DNA of 64,000 bases, taken from the NCBI GenBank assembly GCA_033060915.1, contig CM065392.1:11805501-11869500 (forward strand). The letters run 5' to 3'. Within the stretch, counting starts at the first letter, position 1, and the number at the start of each line of letters is the position of its first letter. Position numbers and translations under genes: made by a program. Shown here piece by piece: positions 1-10,857 of this stretch. Below the pieces are notes generated by a model. It saw nothing but the letters and a program-made list of their open reading frames with translations, did no database searches and was not told the origin of the DNA. This stretch comes from Euryodendron excelsum (Eukaryota; Streptophyta; Magnoliopsida; Ericales; Pentaphylacaceae).

Positions 1-980
1 TAGGAGGTTACCGATTTGATACCCAGAGTCAATGTAGTTCCTAGGGAGCTCGGATGCTTAAGGGCAAAATGGTCATCTTGACTGAAGGGTCTCGGAATTG
101 GCCCGAAACTGACTGGAAGGCACTTAAATATGCCAGATCGTCTTTAGGGCGATCCTAGAAGGGTGGACTTACCGTTCTGAGGACTTATGTACTTTCTCAA
201 GAAACGTGCCAAAAATGGCCCTAGGGGCAGTTTGGTCATTTTTCACCAGAGTGGGCTAGCATGCACTGGTGTTAACTTGGGTTTTGAGTGTTTCCATCAC
301 TTTGACGGCGGTCCCGTGACATAGGTTTTGTTGGTAATTCTCTATATCTACCTGTTTACGAGTGTTTCCACCACTCTGACGGTTGCGATATTTACGAGTA
401 CTTTAGTTACTCTAACCATTCGTGATCATTCCAGAGACTGCCTAATCTCGGGAAGCTACTAGGTGGACTTATCACCTGAAGAATCAACTTTCTCGAAAGG
501 CGTGCTGAATAACAAACATTTCTTCATTGGCAGGCTAGCAGGTGCCAAAGGTGGACCGTTCTACCATCTCAGTAATTTGGTATCTCGTCCCAGTCAACGG
601 GTTTGAAGGGACTTACATTCCAAAGAGCTCTCTCGGAAACGTGTCGGACAGGATGGACTTACCGTATTGAGGAATCAACTTTCTAAAAGATGTGCCAAAT
701 TTAATTGAAATTGAAATTGAAATTTGAATTGGACTGGAATTGAGATTGAAAAGGGGACTTACCGTTTTCGAGAAGACGTGCCCACCGGAATTGGACCAAA
801 CAATGCCCCAAGGGAACTTTGGTCATTTTGCCTCTATATGGGCCCAACGGGCCCCGAAGCGATTGATTGATGGGATTATATCTAGAAAACGGGTTTGAAC
901 TAGGATATGTCTGTATCGACTAGAATACAAGCCTGGACAGACTGGAGACTACCGAGCGGGCAAAAATGGGGTACTTACAA
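1..980. mobile_element. Degenerate Ty3/gypsy LTR-like sequence
   Basis: No open reading frame of note. The block has phrases typical of plant Ty3/gypsy (Tekay/Del-like) LTRs: a 'cagtttggtcattttt' tract near 228-243, a second 'tttggtcattttg' near 819-831, and a 'GGACTTACCG' phrase followed by 'TTTCTCnnGAAACGTGCC'-like text. That compound phrase recurs in diverged form about five times (near 164, 464, 608, 654 and 755), so the block is probably one LTR with internal repeats or several piled-up fragments. No LTR boundary or target duplication was found. The family assignment rests on remembered resemblance only. Confidence 0.4.
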
Positions 981-2953
981 ATGTGAGTCATTACTTGTCA
1001 ATCATGCTTAATGATATTTAAGTTTAAGCATTCTTTGATGAAGTCATGCCAAGTTGATACACTTTTATTATTGCGTTCTTTGACATTTGGATTGCTCTCT
1101 TGCATATTATGCCATTTACTCCTTTTAAAAGCATTCCATTGAAAGAAACCTTGTGCTTAGTTGTCTGAGAGGGTATGTCCAATGAGGAGTTGAATCAAGG
1201 CTCCAAGGCTATGAATATGTGAGTAGATATGTTTGAGCTACATTGCATGATTCTAGCATACACTTGCATGAACCTCACATTTATCCTTATTGATATATTC
1301 TTACTTGCATTGGAATTAGGGATGTGATGTTGAAATTGCTTTGATATATCTATGCATCATTCTTATATTGTTCTAAATTTTCGATTAATGACCATGAGTT
1401 GATGTTTGTGAGTGTCATTACTATAAGCCCTCACGAGACACCACTCGTCTACTAGGGATAGTCTAAGGGTTGAAAGACTTGATGCATAAGTTAAATGCAT
1501 CAGTGACTCCTACGATAGTGGAGATTATCTTGTGTATATAATTGCTTTAGTTTTAGATTTTGCTAGGGACTTGCAAAAAGCTAAGTTGGGGAGTGTGATT
1601 ACACTCCAAAACTATAATTTCAATCTGCTAATTAATGGATTGTTAGCTCTAGTTTAGGTATTAGATTAGCATTTTATCTTTAAATTGTCCTAAACTTGCC
1701 TTTTTTTTATCTAATTACAGAGAATAGAGCTTAATTGTAGAAGAAAGGGCCAAAAAGTGCATCACCAAGCGATCGTCCAACTCACTGAGTGATTGCCCAA
1801 CTTACCAAGCGCTCGGCTGAGCGATCGCTTAGCATTCGGATGTCGGAAAAAATGCACCGATCAGTAGATTTAGCAAGCCAATTTAGCCATTTGATTCAAG
1901 AGCACTAACTTCAGAGAGTTAATTTCACTGAGTGAATCAGGAGCGCTAACCAAGTGCTAACCTAGCCCTTAATTGAGCACTCGGTCTCTTGGGCGAGTGT
2001 TAGCCGAGCGCTAGCCCAACACTCGCTTGACGAATCTCTATTTTTGTATCAACTATAGAAGGCTATTTTGGATGCTTTTGAAGGGAGCTTTTAGATATCT
2101 CTCATTTTTGTACTTAGATACGTTAAATATTTTGTATTAGGAGTAGTTTTAGAGAGAGAAACTCTATTTTTCTTTACTTTCTTGCACTTTCCTTCACTTT
2201 TCTTGTAATCAAACACTAGAATTTCATTCAATCAATGTTACATCTGCATTTCTTCATGCTTTCTACCATGGATTCATGTAGCCAAACATTACTTGGGTGC
2301 AATTGTGAAAATCTACCAAGGATCTTCAAGAATTTCAATGAAGGTAACTAGTTTTCAACGATTTATCTTATGATTTCTCTAATTTATCTTAATTGAGTTT
2401 GGATCTATAAAAAAAAACTTAGATTCATAATACAATTTGGTAACTCTTATGCACAATTCTTCAATTGGTATAGGGCTTGCTCAAATCTAAGGTTTGAATC
2501 TACGATTCTATCAATGGATAAGAATTCTACTCTTAATTAAGTATGAATTCAAAGTTTTATAATCTAAATACTCCGAATCAAGGATCCACAGAGTGATCCT
2601 TGATTTGAGTTATCAAATCCTCCATTAAAACTCTTGTTGGACTTGGTTGATTGGATCAATTGTATTCAAGCCACTTTTAATTGTCTCTAAATGTAGATTT
2701 CAATTACTTGCTTAGTTGTTACTGGTTTTTAATTGTTTTGCCTTAATTGTTAATCAACCTTTCTTCTAATATCAATCATATTTTTTTTTTGTCTCTTTTA
2801 ATTCGTTGCAATTCAATTCAAGTTAGTTTAGTGTTCTCTAAGTGTTGGTAGCCTATATTTGGCTTGGTCCTTGAGAAAATCAACTCCAGTACCTACCGGA
2901 TTTTATACTTCAATTGCGACACCCGTTCTTTTGCGGAGACTCAAGTTTCGAAC
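981..2953 (+). mobile_element. 5'-truncated Ty3/gypsy element: 3' internal end plus 3' LTR
   Basis: The last part of the internal region (about 981-1593) is non-coding and ends in the phrase 'CTAGGGACTTGCAAAAAGC' followed by 'TAAGTTGGGGAG', which has the form of the polypurine tract that precedes the 3' LTR in plant Athila/Tat-type Ty3/gypsy elements. The LTR follows at 1594. The gag-pol part is missing, so this is a 5'-truncated copy. The exact left edge is not visible; 981 is only where the text changes from the preceding LTR-like block. Confidence 0.5.
1594..2953 (+). repeat. Ty3/gypsy 3' LTR (Athila/Tat-like)
   Basis: It starts TGTGATTACACTCC directly after the purine tract. It contains a GC-richer stretch at about 1740-2040 with repeated 'gagcgatcgc' / 'agcgctcg' words. 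It ends with text of the type 'ttgagaaaatcaactcc ... cggattttatactt ... gcgacacccg ... tttgcggagactcaag', which closes LTRs of this group just before the primer binding site. The likely last bases are 'cgaaca' at 2948-2953. No primer binding site follows, consistent with a 3' LTR. Length is about 1.36 kb. No target duplication can be tested because the left side of the element is lost. Confidence 0.5.
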
Positions 2954-5006
2954 ATCTTTAGAAGTGATTCACTTGAATCGCACATTAATTGACTAGCTCC
3001 CTAGTTTCTTGGGTGGTATTAATGAACTAAAATGATCGAGAACTGCATTCTTCATTGTTGATGAATATATCTAACATCACCATTTTTTATTGTACTTCAA
3101 AAGTACAATTACAACACTTTAACTTGTATTTTGTTAACTTTAATTTAGGATTATATATGTATATATTAGTTATTTTTAGTGTTGATTTACTTTGTTTTGT
3201 TTCGTACAAGTTTTGACCTTAAAAGGGACAGCTTCAGATGACAATTGTTGATGAATATATACAACATTACCATTTGTCCTCTCTGACACTAGTCCAAGAC
3301 TAAGGAGTGGGGTTTTTTCTACAGTCATGACGCATAAGGTCATATACTGTCAGCATCTTTTAGTGAAGCAATCTAATTTCTTTTTGAAAATGTGAAACTA
3401 TTAAATGATGAACATAGTTGTAGAAATCATGGAAACAAAAATTCATTAGGATCTAACATCTTTAGCCCATATTATTTTGCACAAAGCCATTCAAAGGTCA
3501 TAATACTTATAAACAATGTTCCAAAAAATAATTGAAAAATCAAATGGTTAAATCTTTTCAGATCGAATCAATTTTTTTAGGAGTAATACATCCAATGAAA
3601 ACCTACATACTTGTGGGTTCTGATTTTTTTTAAATGAATTATAAAATAACACAAAATAAAGTAACAATACAAATAACTGTACCTTACCAACAGCAGCAAA
3701 ATCATTCTCAAGACGAGTCTGAGTTGCTTAGTCCAAGACTCTTGAATACTTCATTCAATGATCGCCCAAACATCAAACGTTTGCCCATCACTTCGTGGCT
3801 AGAATAGACAATAATATCGTACCAGGTTCCATGGCTGAGTAATGAAGATGTGTATGTTATGCATCATTTGTAGTTTAGAAATAAATTCAGTGAGGCGCGC
3901 TCCCTTGGCATGTCCTTCCGACTGTAACGACAACCAATATGATTCATATGCAAATGCGTCATCAGGTTTTATTCACATTTATGCACCGAGTGGCACAAGA
4001 AGATGCAAAGACACGTGATACTCAATGTGAGAGTAGCTGCAAAGACACATTATACTCCTGAGGCACTAAATAATTTCTCTCAAGACCAGGAAGTTGTCAA
4101 GCATTGAAGAGTGTTTTTTCTTACTTTTATTCCTTATTTTTATGCTTTGTTTTTAAAAATTTTATACCAACGTAGTCATGCTATAGTTTATCTGAGGGTA
4201 TATAGTTTAGGTGTAATGGTGTACATAAACTAATTTTTTAATTTATTTTTTTATCGACAAGACACAATGCAGTGGAACATTAATAAATGAGTAACGAAAA
4301 TACTATTCTTTTAAAAAATTTATACAAAAAATCCATTAAAATAATATGGCAAATGCATTATTGTAATTAAGAGCTATCATAATGGGTGTTTTTTTTAAAA
4401 AATAAACGATTCTTATCCAACCACATCATTCCGATGATAAATTCTGTATAAATTATTCTGTTTGTATAGCATTACCCAATAAATAATGTCATACACAATT
4501 CCTTTTTCTCACTCCTAGATAAAAAGTTATATAACTCATATTAATAAGTTTATGTGGAACCGATACATTTGTGTAGTGAGAAAAGAAATTGAGAAATAGG
4601 ATTACATATAATATTTTTCTTAATAAATGCAATTGAACTCATTCACTTTTGATTTGTGTATGAAAAAATAGATTGAAAAATTGGTTTATGTATAATTCAC
4701 GAACTAGAACCTTTGAGAGTGAGATATTAAAGTTGCAGATGGATAGAGTCTCCTTGAAAAAAATTGCACCGTGGAACATGCATGCTAGTTCCGACTTCCT
4801 TTCCCTGTTTGATAATTCTTTTCTTGAAAACACTGATTTGAGCTTTATTCTCATTCTTTTCTCCCTTTGGTCCTGAATAAAGAGCAGTAGTAGTTCAAAC
4901 CTTTTTAAACCAGGAAATAACCTACCCTAACTAGGCTACAAAAAAAAAAAGCATTCCTGCCCCATCCCCGGCCCATCACTGCAAAAACTTCTGTGGAGAT
5001 CCAAAG
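2954..5006. other. Intergenic region upstream of the ankyrin gene
   Basis: AT-rich, with no supported gene apart from the small F-box-associated remnant listed separately. A phrase of about 30 bp ('ttgttgatgaatatat' plus 'aacatcaccattt') near 3055 recurs near 3244. A segment around 4430-4470 ('ccacatcattccgat', 'aaattctgtataaa') resembles text near 9555-9595, suggesting a shared short MITE-like repeat. No clear TATA box was found ahead of 5007. Confidence 0.5.
3665..3800 (-). pseudogene. Possible F-box-associated domain remnant
   Basis: On the minus strand one frame reads S-D-G-Q-T-F-D-V-W-A-I-I-E, an in-frame stop, then S-I-Q-E-S-W-T-K-Q. This resembles the 'D-x-W-x-M-K-E-Y-G-x-x-E-S-W-T-K' signature of plant F-box-associated (FBA) domains. 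There is no F-box, no start codon, and upstream text is in conflicting frames, so this can only be a decayed fragment. It lies about 1.2 kb upstream of the ankyrin gene on the opposite strand. A chance match is possible because the similarity covers only about 25 residues. Confidence 0.35.
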
Positions 5007-7716
5007 ATGGCGACACCGACGCTCGCCCGATCTGATGCTTATCGAGCAGCATCAAACCGCAGTATCCCAAAAGCAGTGATAGACGTCTGCGATTTCTGGA
5101 GGCGGGAACGTGGCGCGTCCATAGACGAAAGATGCAACACAATCCTGCATCTTTTGGCCAGGCACGGCAACTCCTCCGCCGTGAAAAAGCTTCTTGAACA
5201 AGGTCTACTCACGAGTGCTGAGCTCAGGCAAAGAAATAAAAGTGGCGACACCGCACTTCATGAAGCTGCAAAATTTGGTCACAAGAATTTTGCAGAAATC
5301 ATGCTGCAGGAAGAAAGAGATTTGGTTTCGGCACGCAATAATTTGGGAGAGACGCCTCTTTATATTGCTGCTGCATGTGGAAATGAGGCTGTTTTCAATT
5401 TTCTCATTGCAATAGTCCAGAGCGACAGTGTGGTGATGAGGAGAAACGATGGCTCGACTGTTCTTCACGCTGCAGTCATGGAAGAATATTACAGTACGTA
5501 TCTCTTCTCGATCCTGTTTCTAGCTAGCAGTGGTATACTTGTACACCTGTTATATGTATATAGATACATATATGTCTATTTATATCTTGTCCACCATATA
5601 GACTGCCAAAGTCTAAAGACCTGCAAAGTGGAAGTAAACACGAATTTTTACCTTTTCATACAATTATTATATGAGAAATGGTCTTTATACACATCTTTTA
5701 TATAGAAACCTCTATCAAAATGATGCAACAGTGATTTTTTTAAAATTATTGAGTAAAAATTGTGATTATTTTGATTTGAAATGAATGAATCACAAATATC
5801 CTCACATTCTTTACAAAAATCTTATTTGTATAGTATTACTCTTATTATGTACATATTTCTAAATTCAAGCATGAGAAACGTAATAGCATATAAGATTAAA
5901 TTTCTATATGAAAAATAAAACTAACTTAATAATTAAATTTCGTCTGGTGCCAAATAGGTCTTGCCATGAGCATCTTGGAATCATTCCCGCATCTTGCTTA
6001 TAAGCATGATGAAAATGGAATGACCGCGTTGCATCTACTGGCCACAAAACCATCGTCCTTCAGAAGTGGCTCCTCATATTGGGCAGAAAATCTTGGCAGC
6101 AGGCCTTTTATCCCCCTGCAGATTCTTGGAATTCTAATCTATGTCTGTAAGTGTTATATGTATTTTTTTTTCTATCTCTCCCTTTTATGTTACTCATTTC
6201 CTCTTTTGAAAGATGTAGTTGACCAAAAAGCTACTTAATTGAAGACAGATGATTTATTTTTGCTATTTTAAACGTGCAGGCATACCATCTACGGCTGATG
6301 ACTGGAAACAAGGGTCTTTTGGAACAAAACTAATCTCAGGTCCGCTTTTTTTTATTGCTCACAGAACTACGTTATACATACATTCATTTGTATGCTAGAA
6401 ATGTATATTGTTTTCAAGAGCAAGCTTGGTTTTTTCTCTGTGTTTGTTTAGCTTGCACCATGTGTGTTGCAGCCTCTCATGCCCATTTTCTATCTAGTGT
6501 GGGGATTTGCGCTACCATTTTAAGAGAATTACTATACACTTTCTCTAGTAGCTCAAGTTTTTAAGACAGTTAGAATTAACCTTCGATATTAATTGGATTC
6601 ATTTTACACGATTGGTCAATCCCTGGCACAACGGCCCTACACCGCTTGGTACGCCAGTCCACATAACGGAAAAATTATTCGGTTGAAGCGCCATTTCGTT
6701 CTCTTATTATCACAATGCAGCGGTTTCTTTTTCTGCAAGATCGGTCCTACCATTATAGAACCTACTGTGTTGTGAGAGGATGAGAAGGAATGACGTTAAG
6801 ATTGCTCCCAGTAGTTTCTTTGATTGCTCAGTTTTTCACATATGTATTTCCAAAATCTCTCTTTCAAACTTTTTAAATGGGACTCAGCACACACCTGCAC
6901 TTGCTTGGGAGGTTAACAATACAACAAGACGCTTTCAACGAAAGATGACACTCTAATGCCTTGCAAAAGGATCTGAAACTTCAATTATAGATTCAAAAGA
7001 AAAGTTTTAGGAGACGTTACTTGATCTTTTACTGCCTTGGAACCATACTAAAATAAAATGTAGGAGTTGTTTATATTCTTCTAATTCCTTCCTTTCTTTA
7101 ATTTTTTTCATTTTTTTTTTTTTTTTTGAAGCCTGTGCTTGGCTTAGAGAAATTGAGGATGCAAAGCATAAACACACATCAGCACTGGAACTGGCAAAAA
7201 GGCTGGTAAGAAAAGAGGAAGATTGGAGTTCCTACACATATTGTAAAATTGCAGATTCAGCAACCTGCCCCTCACAGAGGAAGAGGAATAGAATGAAAAA
7301 CCCACTTATGCAAGCGACACAGAACGGCATCAGTGAGTTGGTAATGGAAATCCTTGGAGAGTTTCCCTACGCTGCATATGCCACTGATGAGAATGGAAAG
7401 AACATATTGCATATTGCAGTGGAACAGAAAGATAAAATTCTATATGAGTACTTCATGGCAAATTTCGATAAAAAGAATTTACTGGCAGACGTTGATAATG
7501 AACGGAATACTGTATTGCATCTTGCAACACGCCTCGGAACATGTCCTAGAGTTCTTCTTGGACGTTTAAACCAGATGACATGGGACGTATTTTGGTTTAA
7601 GGTATTGGATTTTTTTCTTTTCTGTTCCTACTAAAATGTGTGCATGCCTTTCAAAGCATCTAAATTGCTCCTGTGAGTATGCAATCCCCCCATCCCACCA
7701 CATATAAAACTCAAAA

Positions 7717-7748
<32 letters not shown>

Positions 7749-8802
7749 TGATGATGTGTCAGAGATGTTTTGAAATTATGAGCAAAATTTGGTGAAGTTT
7801 TGGTTTGGACCAAACGTATCACAAATGCTCAATTTGTATTTGTATTGTATTGCTTAATTTCTTTTCACATTGCTATGTATTTAATCAAGTCTTCTACCCA
7901 TGAAATCTAGTTGAGTCTAAATCACCTGTGGTAAAATTATGCAGCTAATTAATTATAAAGTAAATGTGGCTCATTTTACATGAGATAAGGTTCACCTTAG
8001 ATGAAATGTGATGCACATATGATCCAATGAACTATTTACTTCACAACTTTAGTTTGGGCTCCAAATTAAAAACATTAGTACGAACACAAGGAGGAGTATA
8101 TTAGTATGTAGAAGTTTCATATCCTCAATCATTAAGACTATAAACTAAATGGGGTTTCTTCTTCACTCTCTTCATGTGCAGCTTGTATTATATGAGTCAC
8201 TACCTCATCTCCTGCCTCTTCAAAACTCCGAGAAGAAGACAGCAAAAGAACTATTCAAAGATAATCACTTAAAGCTGCAAGAAAAATCAGAGAAAGCACT
8301 CAAAGGAATCAATGATGGCCTAATGTTTGTTTCCGCTCTCATAGGCACTGTCAACTACGCAGCCCTTTGTACTCCCCCTGGAGGTTTCAATCAAGATGAT
8401 GGCTCTCCAATTCTTCTCAAGAACAGTACACGTAAAGATATGGAGTTGTTCTTTTGGTACACTGGTCTTGCTCTGTTTTCTTCTCTAATGGCTATACTTG
8501 CGATGCTTTCAATTCAATTGTCTCGGTTTCGTACCATTGATTTCTACAAGGCTTTGCCATTCAGATTTCTTCTTGCTATGACTTCTCTGTTCAGCTCCGC
8601 AATCTTCACGATCGTGTCATGTTACTTAGCCAATCATCTCAATACCATACAATATAACCCACAATTGTTCTTGGGGCCTGCTAGTGCTGTAATTGCTTTA
8701 GTTTACATAGACACGATATTCCTGACCTTTAAATACATGTATTTTGCGATATGTTATTCATTTCTCTACGAAGGTCAAGAAATCCTGGATTTGCTTGTTT
8801 AG
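5007..8802 (+). CDS. Ankyrin-repeat membrane protein with C-terminal PGG domain (ACD6/ITN1-like family)
   Basis: Five exons inferred from GT/AG sites and unbroken frame: 5007-5493, 5958-6146, 6280-6339, 7132-7601, 8182-8802, giving 1,827 nt and about 608 aa. Ankyrin repeats include 'NTILHLLARHGN' (residue 44), 'SGDTALHEAAKFGH' (79), 'LGETPLYIAAACGN' (113), 'GSTVLHAAV' (149), and in exon 4 'NPLMQATQNG', 'GKNILHIAVE' and 'NTVLHLATRLG'. The last exon carries the PGG domain: 'GLMFVSALIGTVNYAALCTP' then PGGF near residues 447-470, followed by three more hydrophobic helices (about 493-515, 530-553, 566-590). Family knowledge places such proteins at the plasma membrane or ER, in defence and stress signalling; the substrate or partner cannot be read here. 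The start is the first ATG of exon 1, which opens with 'MATPTLARSD'. No frameshift or stop interrupts the spliced frame, so it looks functional. The exon 2/3 boundaries are the least certain. Confidence 0.85.
7717..7756. repeat. AAT/ATG trinucleotide microsatellite in intron 4
   Basis: About ten ATA units pass into four TGA/ATG units inside the fourth intron of the ankyrin gene. It is likely length-polymorphic and has no coding consequence. Confidence 0.85.
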
Positions 8803-9003
8803 TGTTTGTTTTGAGGATGTGTAAGCGTGGGTATCTCTATACGTTAGTGATTTGTAATGAGCGGTGACAGTTGAATAAGATCTCCTGGGTTTTATGAGTC
8901 GTTTGTAATGAAATGAGTTTACGAGTTGCAAGAGATCATGTTTGTTGATTTCATGCATATTTTCTTCGTTGTTTTTCCCTCTCCCCTTAATCATTGTCAA
9001 TTT

Positions 9004-9038
<35 letters not shown>

Positions 9039-10857
9039 ATTTCGTCCAATAAGATGAACTGAACTTTTGTGCGGGCCTCTGTTTTAGCTACTCGCATAGG
9101 TACATACAACTGAAGAAGCCAAAGCTTTGCAATATAACTTGTGGATTCTAATTGGAAGTCTAGATGTTTACATATAGGAAGCAACTTGGGCAATACAAAG
9201 GCCGTTGGACCTTCTTGATTACAGTAGATCTTACCTTAATATACGAAAACTTAAATCATAGTGGAAGTCACGTATATGTGACGGTCGGTCAATAGGGATA
9301 ATTTTTCGTACTAAAAGTTTAAGTGATCCTCGTTTGTTCTTGAGAGTCGAGCGCATATGATGTTAGAGGTGTGTCCAGTCTTTAACAACATCAACTATAC
9401 CTACGAGTACAAGACAAGGAAGGAAACTTTTAAACGTAACGTTGTACAATCAAAAAATTTAAACAAAATTTATTCTTAGAATAATGTGATCAAGTTGTGG
9501 GTCTATCACTTTAAAATAAAAGAACTCATCAAAATACTTATTTATTACAAAATTATCATCGCCACATCATTCTGATATAAAATTCTATATAAAAATTTTT
9601 AAAAATTAACATTTTTCAACTACAAAATAATGGTGTGCTAAAGTATGTGACAAGAAAAGCCACAAGTGGAGAGAAGGAAACGAGATTGTTGACCAAGCAT
9701 TTATTGTATAAAGTTCAAAAATTGTATTATAACCCTTTGTTTAATCTTTTTGAGCGTGATATAGGCCCACTTAAGTATTAGTGTTACTGTTGCTATGTAA
9801 AAGTTATAGCTGAATTCTAGATAAAGACTATGATATGATAAACTGAAATGAGGATGACACTGGTTTGGTTGCTAAAACAAGATGAAATAGTTGAAAAATG
9901 GGGTATCGGTTTTTTATTCCCATTAGAACCTTCATTGAGATTGTTGAACTTGTAGGAGGGAAAAATAAAACTTCAGAGTTGAGATATAGCCATTTAGACA
10001 TCAAAGTAGGAAAAAAAATTAAGAAAAATGAGGTAATATAGTTCTGGAGTGGATGGATTAGGTGCAAGTTAATGCATTTAAGCCCTAGAATTGAGGATTT
10101 GTGCGTTAATTTATTGTAGTGAAATATGAGAGGTGCTTGTTGGAAGTTGAAATAGTTGTGGGACGTGATGCAAATATGTCTTCTTTAAATTTGGAATTCC
10201 ATAAAATTTGTTGGAGATTAAAATCCACAATGAACAATGGATCCTATCAAGATTTTTCGAAATTCAATTATTTAGGTTTCAATATTCGTGTTTTTGCCAT
10301 TTTAAGAAACTTTTATTTTAGCAATAACTTTGTCTAAAAAACTCTAATTTTACAATTTTTTTTTAAATATTTCTTTAAGTCTTTAGTCTCCAAATTCAAG
10401 TTTAGTCAGAATTTGATATTTTTGTTAATTTCCTTATTTTCTTAATTTCAGCCTCAATTTCAACAATTAGGTTTAGGGGTTTTTTTTTCCCGTATAAATG
10501 TGATGTAAGGACCTTTGCCCCATAAAATTTTTTAAATGCTTTGAATGTCAAGGGGCAATGAAAATGCTTATTAATTGTTTACAAATATAGATGTATTTGA
10601 GTTGTGATTGATAACTTTTTGGGTACTATATTCATTTCTACTAATCCAATTAAGTTTTCTTTTCGTTACACAAGTCCTATTTTATAAAGAATTGTATTAA
10701 TTTACTAACAAAAACTCTCCTTTTGATTAATAATCCCACAAACAATGATATATGTACAGGTATGCATATAAATATTCGACATGTATACATCTAACCCAAC
10801 TAATAATTATATAACATTATTTTGTAAAAATATGTTCTTTCCCATGTGACACAACAA
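8803..10857. other. 3' flank of ankyrin gene and intergenic region
   Basis: Just past the stop codon are weak poly(A)-signal-like words ('gaataag' near 8874, 'aatgaa' near 8908). A pure CT microsatellite lies at 9006-9034. The rest is AT-rich and without a supported gene; short frames here have no recognisable motif. A stretch near 9540-9620 shares words with 4430-4470. Confidence 0.5.
9006..9034. repeat. (TC)n microsatellite
   Basis: Uninterrupted TC dinucleotides over 29 bp, downstream of the ankyrin gene. Confidence 0.9.

Noticed and set aside
3708..3965. Alternative minus-strand frames with plausible-looking residues ('YDIIVYSSHEVMGKRLMFG')
   Set aside because: Competes with the frame carrying the FBA-like signature; no known family recognised and frames conflict.
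5494..5705. Extension of the ankyrin exon 1 frame past 5493
   Set aside because: Intron read-through after a good donor (ACA|GTACGT); the residues after it are low-complexity and unlike the family, while exon 2 restores homology in phase.
8149..8181. ATG at 8149 as a gene start
   Set aside because: It is intron sequence before the acceptor TGTGCAG at 8181; the exon is in phase with exon 4.
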